Of a stretch of DNA of 64,000 nucleotides, positions 47,892 to 57,097 are shown in pieces. Under the pieces are notes generated by a model that saw nothing but the letters and a program-made list of their open reading frames with translations, ran no database searches and was not told the origin of the DNA. Position 1 is the stretch's first letter. Every line of letters starts with the position of its first letter. This DNA is from Porphyrobacter sp. (lineage in GTDB: Bacteria; Pseudomonadota; Alphaproteobacteria; Sphingomonadales; Sphingomonadaceae), in assembly GCA_027533455.1 (NCBI GenBank), contig JAPZUC010000008.1:62001-126000 (forward strand), written 5' to 3'. The position numbers and the translations under genes were made by a program.

Positions 47892-49440
47892 AGCCAAACG
47901 CAGTGGCGAGCAGCTGAGCGCCACAGGCCGCTTTGCGCTGACGGGTCGCATCCTTGCGGTCAACATCCTGCCGCTGCTGATCATGGGCGGCGGGCTGTTC
48001 TATCTCGACTCCTACCGCACCCAACTGATCAACGAACGCTTCAAACTTGCCCGGATCGAGGCGCAGATCACCGCCGAGGCGCTCGCCGGCGCCACCCGCG
48101 AGCGGCAGGAGGCGTTGCTGGTGCAGATCGGCAAGGAGCAACGGATGCGGCTGCGCACCTTCGATGCCAAGGGCAAGCTCACCGCCGACAGCTTTGCGCT
48201 CGCCGATCCCGCCTTCCGCTTCAATGACATCTCGGATGATGACTGGAACCAGCGCTTCTCAGTCTGGCTCGACCGGACGATGGATACCATCGTCAGCGCC
48301 GAGGTGGTGCAGGACTATCAAGAGCCCGAGGCGCAGGATGCCGACGCCTGGCCCGAACTGGCGCGCGCGCGCGAACTCGGCCTGTCGCAGGTGCGGCTTT
48401 ACGACTGGCGCGATGGCACCCCGGTGATCACCGCCGCGGTGCCGGTGGGCCTGCAAGGCGCAACACTGCTGACAGTACGCAACGCCGTCGACATCACTGA
48501 AAGCGTGCGCACCGCACGCTCGGCGCTGTTTCTGGCGATGCTGGTGGTGATGGCGGCCTCGGCAGCGCTCTCGCTGTTCCTCGCGCGCACCATCGTTACG
48601 CCGCTGCGGCTGCTCGCCCGCGCCGCTGTCCGCGTGAAGCAGGGCCGCGATCGGGAGGTCGAGGTGCCACGCCTGCCACAGCGCAGCGACGAGATCGGCC
48701 TGCTCGCCCGCGCGGTTTCGGACATGACGGGCGCGCTGCGCCAGCGGATCGACGCGGTCGACAGCTTCGCGGCGGATGTGGCGCACGAAATCAAGAACCC
48801 GCTCGCGTCCTTGCGCAACGCGGTCGACACCCTGCCGCGGGTCGATGATCCGGAGCTGCGCCAGCAGCTGATCGCCATCGCCGCCCACGATGTGCGCCGG
48901 ATCGACCGCCTCGTCACGGAAATCGCCGCGGCCAGCCGGGTCGATGCCGAAATCAGCCGTGCGACACTGGAACGCATGGACCTTGCCGAACTCTTCGCCA
49001 ATCTCATCCGCAGCCGCGAGGACCGGGGCTTGAACGGCGGGCGGCGGATCGCACTGGACTTGCCGGGCCGCGGGCCGCTCAAGGTTATGGGCGTGCCAAC
49101 CCAGCTTGAACGGGTGGCCGAGAACCTACTTGATAATGCCGTGTCCTTCTCGCCGCCCGACGGCGTCGTGCGGGTCGGGATCCGCCAGAGCGGGCGGCAG
49201 ATCGTCGCCGAGGTCTGTGATGAAGGCCCCGGGATCGCCCCTGACGCGCGCGAGGCGGTGTTCCGGCGGTTCCACTCCGACCGGCCCGAAGGGGAAAGCT
49301 TCGGCAACCACTCAGGTCTGGGCCTCGCCATCGGCCGCGCAATCGCCGAGGCGCATGACGGCACGCTCACCGCCGATGCCCGGCCCGACGGCGCAGGCGG
49401 CGCGTGTCTGCGCCTGACCCTCCCCGCCGCGCCCGCATGA
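47884..49440 (+). CDS. chvG: Sensor histidine kinase ChvG
   Basis: 518-residue membrane kinase. TM1 lies at about 20-41, a periplasmic sensor at about 42-200, and TM2 at about 218-240. A HAMP domain, HisKA with phospho-His301 in [20 protein letters not shown], and HATPase follow ([41 protein letters not shown]). It senses envelope or pH signals (in relatives through ExoR, not seen here). It overlaps chvI (start) and hprK (ATGA at the stop), forming a tightly coupled operon. Confidence 0.94.
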   Translation: MAEAKRSGEQLSATGRFALTGRILAVNILPLLIMGGGLFYLDSYRTQLINERFKLARIEAQITAEALAGATRERQEALLVQIGKEQRMRLRTFDAKGKLTADSFALADPAFRFNDISDDDWNQRFSVWLDRTMDTIVSAEVVQDYQEPEAQDADAWPELARARELGLSQVRLYDWRDGTPVITAAVPVGLQGATLLTVRNAVDITESVRTARSALFLAMLVVMAASAALSLFLARTIVTPLRLLARAAVRVKQGRDREVEVPRLPQRSDEIGLLARAVSDMTGALRQRIDAVDSFAADVAHEIKNPLASLRNAVDTLPRVDDPELRQQLIAIAAHDVRRIDRLVTEIAAASRVDAEISRATLERMDLAELFANLIRSREDRGLNGGRRIALDLPGRGPLKVMGVPTQLERVAENLLDNAVSFSPPDGVVRVGIRQSGRQIVAEVCDEGPGIAPDAREAVFRRFHSDRPEGESFGNHSGLGLAIGRAIAEAHDGTLTADARPDGAGGACLRLTLPAAPA

Positions 49441-49913
49441 CAACGCTGGTGCTTCAGGCGAGTGCGGTGGCGGTTGGCGGCAGGGCTTTGCTGATCGAAG
49501 GGCCGCCGGGCAGCGGCAAGTCGAGCCTCGCGCTGGCGCTGATTGAGCGCGGCGCTGGCCTGATCGGCGACGATGCGGTAACGCTGACGGCGGACGGCGC
49601 GCGGCTGATCGCCTCGGCACCGCCCAACATTGCCGGATTGCTTGAGGTGCGCGGGGTAGGCCTTGCCCGCCTTGCCTTCGCCCCTCCGGCTCCGGTGGCA
49701 CTGATCCTCACGCTTGGCGCGCCGGCACCCGAGCGCCTGCCGGAAACACCCCTGGCTAACCGCGTAATCGCGGGGGTTGCTGTGCCGGTGCTCGCCTTCG
49801 ATCCCGGCGCGACCGCCCCGGCCAGCCGCGCCGAATGGGCGTTGCGGCTGCATGGCACACCCTTCGGAGCGTCTTCCCTTTGCCCCGGCCAATCGGCACA
49901 TGACATGCCATGA
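49437..49913 (+). CDS. hprK: HPr kinase/phosphorylase, short alphaproteobacterial type
   Basis: 158-residue enzyme that phosphorylates the regulatory serine of HPr, made only of the C-terminal catalytic domain found in alphaproteobacteria (Firmicute HprK has about 310 residues). The Walker A loop is GPPGSGKSSLA (22-32). LIGDDAVTLTADG carries the catalytic Asp, and VRGVGLARL is the HprK signature loop. ATG overlaps the chvG stop (ATGA), and its own stop overlaps the rapZ start. Regulation of PTS by envelope state is implied by the operon. Confidence 0.92.
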   Translation: MTTLVLQASAVAVGGRALLIEGPPGSGKSSLALALIERGAGLIGDDAVTLTADGARLIASAPPNIAGLLEVRGVGLARLAFAPPAPVALILTLGAPAPERLPETPLANRVIAGVAVPVLAFDPGATAPASRAEWALRLHGTPFGASSLCPGQSAHDMP

Positions 49914-50833
49914 CCGATTCCGCCGCCCCTTCAACGCCGCCCGAGAAGCGCCAGCTGCTGCTGGTCACCGGCCTTGCGGGCGCGGGCAAATCAACCGCGC
50001 TCGACGTGCTGGAAGACCTCGGCTGGGAGACGATCGACAACTTCCCGGTGCGGATGCTGAAACGCCTCGTCACCATGCCCGACGAGGCGCGCGGCCCGCT
50101 CGCCATCGGCTTCGACTCGCGCACCCGCGGCTTTGTGCCTGCGGACATCATGACGCTGGTAAACGACCTCGGCCAGCGCGGCGACCTTGCGCTCACCTCG
50201 CTGTTCCTCGATTGCGCCGGCGGCGAGCTTGAACGTCGCTTCAACGAGACACGCCGCCGTCACCCGATGGCCGACGGGCGCCCCGTTCAGGAAGGCATCG
50301 CTGCCGAGCGCGAGCTGCTTGAACCGCTGCGCCGCTGGGCCGAAGTGATGATCGATACCTCGGCTATGACCAGCAATGATCTGCAAGGCCGGATCCGCGA
50401 GCTTTTCGCGCCCGCCAAGGCCGAGGCCGCGCTGACGCTCACCATATCGAGCTTCGGATTTGCCCGCGGAATGCCGCCGCTCGCCGATCTTGTTTTCGAC
50501 ATGCGCTTCCTCGACAATCCGCACTGGGTGCCGGGCCTCAAAGAGCAGACCGGGCAGGATGTACCCGTCGGCGAACACATCGAGAAAGACCCGGCCTTTG
50601 CCGAGGCCTTCACCCGGATCCGCGATCTACTTCTGCTACTGCTCCCGCGCTACGGGGCCCAGGGCAAACCCTATGTCCACGTCGCCTTCGGCTGTACTGG
50701 AGGAAGACACCGCTCGGTGTTCACTGCGGAAAGCATGGCTGACGCCTTGCGCGCGGCGGGATTTTCCCCCACTGTCCGGCACCGCAACCTGGGCTCGCGC
50801 ACAGCTGACGCCATCGAAGGCGACCGGCCTTGA
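49910..50833 (+). CDS. rapZ: RNase adaptor/nucleotide-binding protein RapZ (YvcJ family)
   Basis: 307-residue protein. The N-terminal P-loop is GLAGAGKSTALDVLEDLGWETIDNFPVRML (Walker A at 21-28), followed by ESRTRGF-type GFDSRTRGF and FLDCAGGELERRFNETRRRHP. The C-terminal domain has SFGFARGMPPLADLVFDMRFLDNPHWVP and FGCTGGRHRSVF. In enterics RapZ controls GlcN6P synthase (GlmS) through small RNAs; a glmS gene is in the same window but 46 kb away. The stop is followed by a 107-base gap before the EIIA gene. Confidence 0.93.
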   Translation: MTDSAAPSTPPEKRQLLLVTGLAGAGKSTALDVLEDLGWETIDNFPVRMLKRLVTMPDEARGPLAIGFDSRTRGFVPADIMTLVNDLGQRGDLALTSLFLDCAGGELERRFNETRRRHPMADGRPVQEGIAAERELLEPLRRWAEVMIDTSAMTSNDLQGRIRELFAPAKAEAALTLTISSFGFARGMPPLADLVFDMRFLDNPHWVPGLKEQTGQDVPVGEHIEKDPAFAEAFTRIRDLLLLLLPRYGAQGKPYVHVAFGCTGGRHRSVFTAESMADALRAAGFSPTVRHRNLGSRTADAIEGDRP

Positions 50834-50940
50834 AGCGATCCCTCTGAATTCGCGAGACCTTGCCAAGCGCATTGTCCCGCGTGGTAGAAACGCGTAAGGC
50901 AAGCCCCTCGGGCGGGCAGTTAACGGACCCTATTTCACAC

Positions 50941-51369
50941 ATGATCGGCTTGATCCTGGTAACCCATGGCCGCCTCGCGGACCAATTCGTCGAGGCGATG
51001 GAGCACGTGGTCGGCCCGCAAGAGGCGATCGTGACGGTCTGCATCGGCCCCAATGACGACATGGAGCAGCGCCGTGCCGATATTGCGGAGGCCATCGCCG
51101 CGGTCGACACGGGCAAGGGCGTCATCATCCTCACCGACCTGTTTGGCGGCACGCCGTCCAACCTGGCGATCTCGTTGCTGGATGCGGGCCATGTCGAGGT
51201 GATCGCAGGCATCAACCTGCCGATGCTGATCCGCCTTGCTGGCGCGCGCAAGTCGATGGACGTGACCGCGGCTGTCCACGCCGCACAGACAGCCGGGCGC
51301 AATTACATCACCATCGCGAGCGAGCTGCTGGGGCAGGACGCCGCTCCTGCGGCTCGGGCGAAGGCCTGA
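50941..51369 (+). CDS. PTS fructose/mannose-family EIIA (EIIA-Man-like)
   Basis: 142-residue PTS IIA protein of the mannose type. The phospho-His is in MIGLILVTHGRLADQFVEAM (His9). The family motif ILTDLFGGTPSNLAISL and the end-loop VEVIAGINLPMLIRLAGARK are clear. No membrane IIB/IIC partners are near, so it is probably regulatory, one of the carbon-sensing parts of the incomplete PTS in this class. ATG at 50941 gives the family N-terminus despite a weak ribosome site. HPr follows 12 bases on. Confidence 0.93.
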   Translation: MIGLILVTHGRLADQFVEAMEHVVGPQEAIVTVCIGPNDDMEQRRADIAEAIAAVDTGKGVIILTDLFGGTPSNLAISLLDAGHVEVIAGINLPMLIRLAGARKSMDVTAAVHAAQTAGRNYITIASELLGQDAAPAARAKA

Positions 51370-51381
51370 AGGAGAGCCGCC

Positions 51382-51660
51382 GTGGGGGAGGCAAGGCAAA
51401 ACATCATCATCGTCAACCGCCGGGGCCTGCACGCAAGGGCGAGCGCGAAGTTCGTGGGCGCGGTTGCCGCGCTGCCTGATGGCGTGAAGGTGACCGTCTC
51501 GAAAGCGCCGCATAGTGCGGCGGGCGGATCCATCCTGGGTCTGATGATGCTCGGCGCAGCCAAGGGCGACACGGTCGAAGTCGCGGTCGAGGGTGATGGC
51601 GCCGACGCCGTGCTCGCCGGTCTGATCGCGCTGGTCGCCGACGGCTTCGGCGAGGACTGA
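51382..51660 (+). CDS. ptsH: Phosphocarrier protein HPr
   Basis: 92-residue HPr-family protein. The phospho-His is His17 in NRRGLHARASAKFV, and a regulatory serine candidate Ser50 in AAGGSILGLMML fits phosphorylation by the HprK encoded upstream. GTG start at 51382 follows AAGGAG at 9-base spacing. With EIIA, HprK and RapZ it forms the regulatory PTS branch. No enzyme I (ptsP) gene is in the window. Confidence 0.94.
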   Translation: MGEARQNIIIVNRRGLHARASAKFVGAVAALPDGVKVTVSKAPHSAAGGSILGLMMLGAAKGDTVEVAVEGDGADAVLAGLIALVADGFGED

Positions 51661-51692
51661 CGCGCGGCTATCTGGCCCACGCGGATATTGCC

Positions 51693-52490
51693 ATGCGCAA
51701 GCACATAACCGGCTTTTCCAACCCGACGGTCAAGTACCTGCGCAGTTTGCGCGACAAGAAGCACAGGAAGCGCAGCGGGCAGTTCCTCGTCGAGGGGCTA
51801 CGGTTGCTGGAGGATGCGCGCGCATCGGGCCGTATGCCGCGCACGCTGGTGATGGCCGAAGGGCGCGAGCATCCCTTGCTTGAACGGCTGGAAGCTGACG
51901 TGATGGCGACCGGCGGCGAGGTGATTGCCACCACGCCCGACATTCTGTCCAAGATCACCGGCAAGGAAAATGCCCAGAGCGTTGCCGGGGTGTTCGACGA
52001 GTGGGATACCTCGCTGGCCGCCCTCGACCGCAACGCCGCACCGATCTGGCTGGCTGCGCAGGCGCTGCGCGATCCGGGGAACCTTGGCACAATGCTGCGG
52101 ACCTGCGACGCGGTCGGTGCCGGCGGTCTGATCCTAATCGACGATTGCGCCGATCCCTTCAGCGCCGAAGCCGTCCGCGCGAGCATGGGGGCGGTCTTCA
52201 CCGTAGGCCTTGCACAGGCACGCTGGGACGATTTCCTGCCGTGGCTGCGGGCGGGAGAGGGCCAGCTGGTCGCCGCTTCCTTGCGCGATGCCGTGCCCTA
52301 TCGCGGTGCGGCCTATCAGGCGCCGTGTTTCATTCTGGTCGGCAACGAGTCGCAGGGACTGCCCGAGGAATATGAAATGGCCTGCAACCTGCGCGTCACC
52401 ATGCCGATGAAGGGCCGCGCGGATTCACTGAACGCGGCCGTTGCGGGGGCGGTGCTGGCTTACGAGGTATTGGCCGGGCTGGAGGGCTAA
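51693..52490 (+). CDS. TrmH/SpoU family RNA 2'-O-methyltransferase
   Basis: 265-residue SPOUT methyltransferase. The N-terminal SpoU-type substrate domain (FSNPTVKYLRSLRDKKHRKRSGQFLVEG) is followed by the knotted SAM-binding domain with QALRDPGNLGTMLRTCDAVG, ILVGNESQGLP and PMKGRADSLNAAVAGAVLAYE. The target RNA (tRNA or 23S rRNA) is not determined by sequence. The ATG lacks a strong ribosome site. Its stop codon abuts that of rmuC on the other strand (TAATTA), with no spacer. Confidence 0.92.
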   Translation: MRKHITGFSNPTVKYLRSLRDKKHRKRSGQFLVEGLRLLEDARASGRMPRTLVMAEGREHPLLERLEADVMATGGEVIATTPDILSKITGKENAQSVAGVFDEWDTSLAALDRNAAPIWLAAQALRDPGNLGTMLRTCDAVGAGGLILIDDCADPFSAEAVRASMGAVFTVGLAQARWDDFLPWLRAGEGQLVAASLRDAVPYRGAAYQAPCFILVGNESQGLPEEYEMACNLRVTMPMKGRADSLNAAVAGAVLAYEVLAGLEG

Positions 52491-53918
52491 TTACTCCGCC
52501 GCGTCCTTGCGGTTTTCGAGCGCAGGATATTCCGCTTCGACCGCGTCGGCATCAGCTGCATTGTAGCGCGGAGCGCTTTCCACCAGCGGTACGTCCTCGA
52601 TCGCGCGCTTGCCGATTTCGACACCCTTTTCCGCCAAGCGCCGCCCGGAGGAGAGCACATTGCGTTCAAAACTGCCGACGAACTTGTTGTAATTATTGAC
52701 CGCGCTTTCCAACCCGCCGCCTACGCGCTTGAGGTGCTCGGCCGCCGTGGCAAGGCGTTCGTACAATTCAGCGCCCATCCGCCCGATCTCCGCCGCCTCG
52801 CTCGCCATCTTGTCCTGCCGCCACACCTGCGCCACCGTGCGGGCAATCGCGACAAGGTTGGTCGGTGTTGCCAGCAGGACCTTGTTGCGGAAGGCAAAGT
52901 CCCACAATTCCGGATCATGTTCGAGCGCGGCGGCGACGAAGTGCTCGCCCGGCACGAACATCACCACATAGTCGGGCGCATCGTCGAACTGGCTTTGATA
53001 GCTCTTCGAGCCGAGCGTCTGCACGTGAGTGCGCATCGACTTGGCGTGCAGATCGAGGTGCCGCTTGCGCTCGCCCTCGTCATCGGATTCGAAAGCGGCC
53101 TGATAGGCATTCAGAGAGACCTTGGAATCGATCACCAGCTTCTTCTGGCCGGGCACATTGACGATTGCATCAGGCCGCAAGCGCCCTTCATCGGTGTCCA
53201 TCGACTGTTCAAGGTGGAAATCGGTATGTTCGGCCAGACCGCACTGTTCGAGTACGTTCTGCAGCGCTCGTTCCCCCCAGCGCCCACGCGCCTTGGGGCC
53301 ACTGGTGAGCGAGTTTCCAAGCCGCTGCGCCTCGCGCCGGACCTCGTCCTGTCCTTTGCGCATTTCCTCGATCACACCTGCGAGCTGGCCGAAGGCGTCG
53401 ACGCGCTTTTCCTCGAGCGCCTTGACCTGGTCCTCGTAGCTTTTCAGCCGGTCACCCACAGGCGCGAGCAAGGCTTTCAGCTTCTCCTCGCTCGCCTTCT
53501 CCGAATGGCCAAGGCGTTCCTCCGCGCGCTTGAGGAAGGCTTCCTGTGCACGATTGAGCACCTGTGCCCCGGTGTTCTCGAACTCCTTGAGGAGGTTGCT
53601 GCGCGATTCTTCGAGCAGGCGCTTCTGTTCCTCGAAAGCGGCGCGCTCGGCACGGAAGCGCGCGTTTTCCTCGCGGGCGGCATCGAGTTGCTGCGCGAGG
53701 CCATCGGCGCGCGCGGCGCGTTCGCCCAGAGCCGCAACTTCGATCCGCGCCTCGCCAAGTTCGGCGATGGCACGGGCGAATTTCGCATCCTGCTCTCCCG
53801 CCGCAGCCTCGGCCGCCGCGAGCCGCGTGCGCAGATCGGCAGCCACGCGCGACGCGATGAACCAGCCGAGACCGGCGCCAATGACGAGAGCGAGAATCGC
53901 GAGAATTGCAGGGTCCAT
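52491..53918 (-). CDS. rmuC: DNA recombination protein RmuC
   Basis: 475-residue protein with one N-terminal membrane helix (AILALVIGAGLGWFIASRVAADL), a long coiled coil (about 30-190), and the RmuC nuclease-like domain. Landmarks are GRWGERALQNVLEQCGL, DAIVNVPGQKKLVIDSKVSLNAYQAA, HVQTLGSKSYQSQFDDAPDYVVMFVPGE and RNKVLLATPTNLVAIARTVAQVW. RmuC limits sequence inversion and associates with replication; its exact activity is unsettled. ATG at 53918. It is convergent with the TrmH-family gene. Confidence 0.94.
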   Translation of the reverse strand: MDPAILAILALVIGAGLGWFIASRVAADLRTRLAAAEAAAGEQDAKFARAIAELGEARIEVAALGERAARADGLAQQLDAAREENARFRAERAAFEEQKRLLEESRSNLLKEFENTGAQVLNRAQEAFLKRAEERLGHSEKASEEKLKALLAPVGDRLKSYEDQVKALEEKRVDAFGQLAGVIEEMRKGQDEVRREAQRLGNSLTSGPKARGRWGERALQNVLEQCGLAEHTDFHLEQSMDTDEGRLRPDAIVNVPGQKKLVIDSKVSLNAYQAAFESDDEGERKRHLDLHAKSMRTHVQTLGSKSYQSQFDDAPDYVVMFVPGEHFVAAALEHDPELWDFAFRNKVLLATPTNLVAIARTVAQVWRQDKMASEAAEIGRMGAELYERLATAAEHLKRVGGGLESAVNNYNKFVGSFERNVLSSGRRLAEKGVEIGKRAIEDVPLVESAPRYNAADADAVEAEYPALENRKDAAE

Positions 53919-53987
53919 ACACCGATGCTACACGGAACGAATAGAGAACGCTAGGCCTGCCTTGCGCTTTCCAACAAGAAAGCCGAG

Positions 53988-54006
53988 CCCCGGATCAAGT
54001 CCGGGG
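53988..54006. repeat. Second copy of the CCCCGGATCAAGTCCGGGG motif
   Basis: A 7-base stem (CCCCGGA/TCCGGGG) around TCAAG, identical to the core of the element at 36325-36343. It lies in the gap between rmuC and def, next to another short stem, GCTTTC/GAAAGC. It looks like a half copy of the REP-like element. Confidence 0.65.
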
Positions 54007-54142
54007 TGACGTGACGGCATTGGTCAGCGCTAGCATCGGCGCGCAGCGCCGCGAGCGCACGCGCGCGAGCTGCAGGGGCCTCGTAGCGAAGCGGAGAGAA
54101 CGGCCCCGAGGACGTGCCCGCGGAGGCGGGCACGCAAACACC

Positions 54143-54730
54143 TCAGGCCGCGCGGCGGATCTTTTCGAGCTTCTTCAGCACCATCGCGCGCTTCAGCCGG
54201 CTGAGGTGATCGATGAAGAGGATACCCTCAAGGTGGTCCATCTCGTGCTGGAGGCAGGTCGCCATCAGCCCTTCGAGCGCTTGCTCGTGGGTGTTGCCGT
54301 CCAGATCCTTATAGCGCACACGGCACGTCGCGGGGCGATCAACATCTGCGTATATTTCGGGGACCGACAGGCAGCCTTCCTGGTAGGTCGAAAGCTGGTC
54401 GGCCGGATCGAGGATCACGGGGTTGATGAACACCCGCGGCTCTTTCTTGGTCGCAGCGTGCGTGTGCGAATGACCGTGGCCGTGGCCATGATCGTGACCA
54501 CATTCGACCGGGGGCGCGTCGGGATCGTCAGGCTGGAGATCGATCACCAGCACGCGCTTGGGCACGCCGACCTGGATCGCGGCGAGGCCGATGCCGGGGG
54601 CATCGTACATCGTCTCGAACATGTCTTCGACGAGCGTGTTCAGCTCGGGACCGAACTCGTGGGGTTCGACCGGGGTCGAGACAACTTTCAGCCGGGGGTC
54701 CGGCACTTCGAGGATTTCGCGGATAGCCAT
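54143..54730 (-). CDS. def: Peptide deformylase with His-rich insert
   Basis: 195-residue enzyme that removes the formyl group from new proteins. The three family motifs are intact: GIGLAAIQ (46-53), EGCLS with the metal-binding Cys (118-122), and QHEMDHLEG with two metal His (161-169). Between motif 1 and 2 is an insert of alternating histidines (GHDHGHGHGHSHTH, about 78-91; seven His), which may bind extra metal and is not a usual family part. ATG at 54730 is used; seven extra codons upstream lack support. It is encoded just downstream of recR, same strand. Confidence 0.93.
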   Translation of the reverse strand: MAIREILEVPDPRLKVVSTPVEPHEFGPELNTLVEDMFETMYDAPGIGLAAIQVGVPKRVLVIDLQPDDPDAPPVECGHDHGHGHGHSHTHAATKKEPRVFINPVILDPADQLSTYQEGCLSVPEIYADVDRPATCRVRYKDLDGNTHEQALEGLMATCLQHEMDHLEGILFIDHLSRLKRAMVLKKLEKIRRAA

Positions 54731-54771
54731 CGCCGCCATGTAAGCGAGCAACGCGCGAATTTCAACGCTGG

Positions 54772-55368
54772 CTAACCCACCGGTCGACGCGCCCGCAATG
54801 CCTGCGCCAACGTGCCTTCATCAAGGTAGTCAAGCTCCCCGCCAACCGGCAATCCGTGAGCCAATTGGGTGACGCGCACAGGATGGGATTCCAGACGTTC
54901 GGCAAGGTAGTGCGCGGTGGTCTGGCCCTCCAGCGTCGCATTCATGGCGAGCACCACCTCGTCAACCTCGCCGCCCTCGACCCGAACGAGGAGGCTGGGG
55001 ATATTGAGTTCTTCAGGGCCGATGCCATCCAGCGCCGAAAGCCTGCCACCAAGCACATGGTAGCGTCCGGGGAAGAGCCGCGCGCGGTCGAGCGCCCAGA
55101 CGTCTGAGACTTCCTCGACCACGCATAACGAACGCGCATCACGGCGCGGATCGGCGCAGATACCGCAGGGGTCGCGAGTGTCGACATTGCCGCAGGTCTG
55201 GCATTCGATCAGCGTTTCGGCGACGCCCGCCAGCGCTTCCAGCAGGGCGGGCAGCGCGCTCTCGCGGTGCTTCACCAGCCACAGCACCGCCCGCCGCGCG
55301 GAACGCGGCCCCAAACCCGGCAAGCGGGCCAGCGCGGAACTCAGTGCCTCGATCTCTTGCGATGCCAT
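54772..55368 (-). CDS. recR: Recombination protein RecR
   Basis: 198-residue RecFOR-pathway protein. The helix-hairpin-helix region ([18 protein letters not shown]), the zinc finger ([16 protein letters not shown], four Cys, about 57-72) and the Toprim domain ([42 protein letters not shown]) are all intact. It closes with [22 protein letters not shown] ending ([13 protein letters not shown]). ATG at 55368 is chosen for family length; the preceding bases are pyrimidine-rich without a ribosome site, and a GTG 11 codons upstream is an alternative. It is divergent from fmt. Confidence 0.94.
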   Translation of the reverse strand: MASQEIEALSSALARLPGLGPRSARRAVLWLVKHRESALPALLEALAGVAETLIECQTCGNVDTRDPCGICADPRRDARSLCVVEEVSDVWALDRARLFPGRYHVLGGRLSALDGIGPEELNIPSLLVRVEGGEVDEVVLAMNATLEGQTTAHYLAERLESHPVRVTQLAHGLPVGGELDYLDEGTLAQALRARRPVG

Positions 55369-55421
55369 GGAGGGGGAGATAGGGCCTGCGCTCCGCTTCA
55401 CAAAGGCCGCACGCGACGATT

Positions 55422-56327
55422 ATGCGCATCATCTTCATGGGAACGCCCGAATTCGCGGTGCCAGCGCTTACCGCACTGCATGAGGCGGGGCACGAGATCG
55501 CCTGCGTCTACACCCAGCCGCCGCGTCCGGCAGGCCGGGGCAAGCAGTTGCGCCCTTCCCCCGTGGCGCTGGAGGCCGAGCGGCTTGGGGTGCCCGTGCG
55601 CTGGCCGGTATCGCTCCGCAATGCCGAGGCGCAGGCGGAGTTCGCAGCCTTGCAGGCCGACATGGCGGTGGTTGCCGCTTACGGCCTGATCCTGCCGCAG
55701 GCGGTGCTGGATGCCCCCAAGCACGGTTGCCTTAACATCCACGCCTCACTGCTTCCCCGCTGGCGCGGGGCGGCGCCGATCCACCGTGCGGTGATGGCGG
55801 GCGACGAAGTGACGGGCGTTACGATCATGCAGATGGAAGCGGGGCTCGATACCGGACCGATGCTCCACAAGGTGAGCGTGCCGGTCGGGCGCAAGACGAC
55901 GGGCGAGCTGTTCGCGGAACTGGGCGCGGTGGGCGCGGCGGCGATGGTCGAGGTGCTGGCCAATCTCGCCGCCTTCCCTCCCGAGGTTCAGGACGACAGC
56001 GCGGCAATCTACGCCCCCAAGATCGACAAGGCCGAGGCGAAAATCGACTGGGCGCAACCCGCGGAGACGGTTGAACGCCTTGTTCGCGGCCTCGCCCCCT
56101 TTCCCGGTGCTTGGTTCGAACTGGGCGAGGAGCGCGTGAAGCTGCTGCTCGCCGAGGTGGTCGAAGGCACGGGCGCACCCGGTAGCGTGCTTGATGAGAA
56201 CTTCACCGTCGCTTGCGGGTCAGGCGCGATCCTGCCCTTGCGGCTCCAGCGCGCGGGCAAGCCGGTGCTGGAGCGCGGCGATTTCCTGCGCGGGTGGGCG
56301 GTGGCGGCGGGGACGGTGCTTTCTTGA
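55422..56327 (+). CDS. fmt: Methionyl-tRNA formyltransferase
   Basis: 301-residue enzyme that formylates initiator Met-tRNA. N-terminal [19 protein letters not shown], the FMT signature with the [28 protein letters not shown] block (Asn, His and Asp catalytic set), and the C-terminal OB-like domain (from about 205) are present. It stands next to def, the enzyme that removes the same formyl group, but on the opposite strand. Its stop overlaps the truA start (TTGA), so the two are coupled. Confidence 0.96.
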   Translation: MRIIFMGTPEFAVPALTALHEAGHEIACVYTQPPRPAGRGKQLRPSPVALEAERLGVPVRWPVSLRNAEAQAEFAALQADMAVVAAYGLILPQAVLDAPKHGCLNIHASLLPRWRGAAPIHRAVMAGDEVTGVTIMQMEAGLDTGPMLHKVSVPVGRKTTGELFAELGAVGAAAMVEVLANLAAFPPEVQDDSAAIYAPKIDKAEAKIDWAQPAETVERLVRGLAPFPGAWFELGEERVKLLLAEVVEGTGAPGSVLDENFTVACGSGAILPLRLQRAGKPVLERGDFLRGWAVAAGTVLS

Positions 56328-57097
56328 CCCGCTTCGCCCTCACCCTCGAATTCGACGGCACGCCGTTCTTCGGACTGCAACGCCAGTCGCACGGGCCGAG
56401 TGTGCAGCAATCGGTTGAGGATGCGCTCCACCGGATCACGGGCGAGGCTGTTGTGATGCATTCGGCAGGGCGCACCGATGCGGGCGTCCACGCGCTGGCG
56501 ATGCGCTCCCATGTGGACATCGAAAAGCTGTTCGATCCGTTCCGCCTAATGGCCGCGCTCAATGCCCAGCTTCGTCCCGAGCCGATTTCTGTGACCCACT
56601 GCGAGGTGGTGCCGGATGATTGGCACGCGCGCTTTTCCTGCACCGGGCGGCGCTACATCTACAGGATCGCCAACCGCCGTGCACCGCTGACCCTGATGAG
56701 GGACAAAGCCTGGCACGTGCCCCAGCCGCTCGATGCGGACGCGATGCACCGCGCGGCGCAGGCCTTGGTGGGGCGGCATGATTTCACCACCTTTCGATCG
56801 GTCCATTGTCAGGCTGCCGATCCGGTCAAGTCGCTGGATCTTCTGGATGTCGAAAAGGTCGCGACCGAATGGGGCGAGGAAATCCACATCCACGCCGCCG
56901 CGCGCTCGTTTCTGCATCATCAGGTGCGCTCGATGGTCGGTTGCCTGAAGCTCGTCGGCGCAGGCACTTGGCCCGAGGCGCGCATGGCCGAGGCGCTCGA
57001 AGCGCGCGACCGCAACGCTTTGGGGCTTAACGCGCCCCCGCATGGCCTCTACTTCGTCGAGGCAACCTACCCGGATTCGCGAGAGGAAAAACAATGA
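56324..57097 (+). CDS. truA: tRNA pseudouridine(38-40) synthase TruA
   Basis: 257-residue pseudouridine synthase for tRNA positions 38-40. The start TTG at 56324 gives [21 protein letters not shown], the family start, and overlaps the fmt stop. The catalytic Asp is in [13 protein letters not shown] (about residue 51), followed by [12 protein letters not shown], the [10 protein letters not shown] motif and [14 protein letters not shown]. Normal length. Its own stop overlaps the next gene (ATGA). Confidence 0.95.
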   Translation: MTRFALTLEFDGTPFFGLQRQSHGPSVQQSVEDALHRITGEAVVMHSAGRTDAGVHALAMRSHVDIEKLFDPFRLMAALNAQLRPEPISVTHCEVVPDDWHARFSCTGRRYIYRIANRRAPLTLMRDKAWHVPQPLDADAMHRAAQALVGRHDFTTFRSVHCQAADPVKSLDLLDVEKVATEWGEEIHIHAAARSFLHHQVRSMVGCLKLVGAGTWPEARMAEALEARDRNALGLNAPPHGLYFVEATYPDSREEKQ

